NCBI GenBank assembly: GCA_016838895.1
Contig: JAEKNU010000038.1
Coordinates: 1 to 41,103 of the forward strand
DNA: 41,103 bases
Direction: 5' to 3'
Source of the DNA: Chloroflexota bacterium
GTDB lineage: Bacteria > Chloroflexota > Anaerolineae > Anaerolineales > Anaerolineaceae
The notes under the pieces are model-generated. The model had not been told where the DNA came from. It searched no databases and saw only the letters and a program-made list of their open reading frames with translations. The position numbers and the translations under genes are program-made. Positions 40,788-41,103 of this stretch are shown piece by piece; position 1 is the stretch's first letter, and every line of letters begins with the position of its first letter.

Positions 40788-41103
40788 ACAAAAAACCAAA
40801 AAGCACTGGTGAAGACAATAGAGCGAAAATACACGCGCCCAAGCCTCACAAGCCAACGCGGCCTAGGTATGTGAAAGATAAAATGTGGTGAAATAATAGA
40901 CACGACGTTGTAATACGGATGACTGGGATTATTCTTACATTCTGGGACAGAGTTGATTGAGATAGCTGGATGATAACGAGAAATGTATCGGCAATCATTC
41001 AGGGCATAAACAAATTATGTAAAGAATAAGGTATCATCTCAATAAAGCGGGGCAAACGAAAAAGAACTGAAGCCTATTAATTTTTATCATAGGCTGTTAA
41101 AAT
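40788..41103. other. Right edge without a recognised feature
   Basis: 316 bp with no coding frame of note, no tRNA, no copy of the tRNA-Arg 3' end, and no terminator I can support. The mobile element probably continues beyond the window. Confidence 0.5.

Noticed and set aside
22740..41103. attR copy of the tRNA-Arg 3' end
   Set aside because: I looked for the T-loop and acceptor sequence; the only short match (CTGGGGCA near 38325) is the LGH codon region of the second recombinase. The right end is probably outside the window.
1..41103. CRISPR array, IS element or prophage structural genes
   Set aside because: No regularly spaced repeats, no transposase, and no capsid, terminase or tail genes are visible.

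Overview
The first 22.7 kb read as the vertically inherited chromosome of a bacterium, most likely a member of the Chloroflexota, class Anaerolineae. That placement rests on style rather than on a marker gene: a Ser/Thr kinase fused to a TolB-like propeller, TPR, WD40 and FGE-fold proteins with T/P-rich juxtamembrane linkers, and a BMP-type nucleoside importer. No rRNA or other placement marker is present.

Layout of the chromosomal part. Minus strand, from 11.3 kb back to 0.36 kb: two tandem TPR membrane proteins; groS-groL with a perfect CIRCE operator and a strong promoter; a MetA-family homoserine acyltransferase whose residue 111 predicts acetyl-CoA use; an RlmI-like rRNA methyltransferase; a TauE-type exporter; and a kinase/HAD-phosphatase pair. 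Plus strand: trmD and an MFS transporter, then a complete BMP-lipoprotein/ATPase/permease/permease operon for nucleoside-type uptake, then an overlapping ATPase/permease/permease set of the NatAB type, then tRNA-Arg(UCG).

From the tRNA to the right edge (22.74-41.1 kb) the sequence is a mobile, composite element. An Int (Tn916/ICE-like tyrosine recombinase) sits beside the tRNA and is followed by an excisionase. The excisionase, a conserved non-coding block of about 122 bp, and the 3' end of a primase-helicase gene are each present twice in the same order: int-xis1-R1-cargo1-primase(3' fragment) then xis2-R2-cargo2-primase(complete). The simplest reading is two related elements accreted in tandem at one site, with an internal deletion that removed int of the second and most of the primase of the first. 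Between the primase 3' end and the R-xis block each unit carries different cargo: an FGE-fold lipoprotein divergent from a 1350-residue WD40 membrane-anchored protein in unit 1, and an AT-rich 419-residue protein (with a strong in-frame internal start) plus a TPR protein in unit 2. No attR copy of the tRNA end was seen in the window, so the right end probably lies beyond it.

Right of the complete primase come a small membrane protein, a ribbon-helix-helix regulator, a second tyrosine recombinase, an XRE-regulator/HEPN-Sel1 operon with a likely autoregulatory operator, a small one-helix protein and a zinc-ribbon protein. The most promising new material is the doubly conserved R block with mutually exclusive hairpins, the exchangeable cargo slot it borders, the two-in-one cargo gene, and the XRE/HEPN pair.
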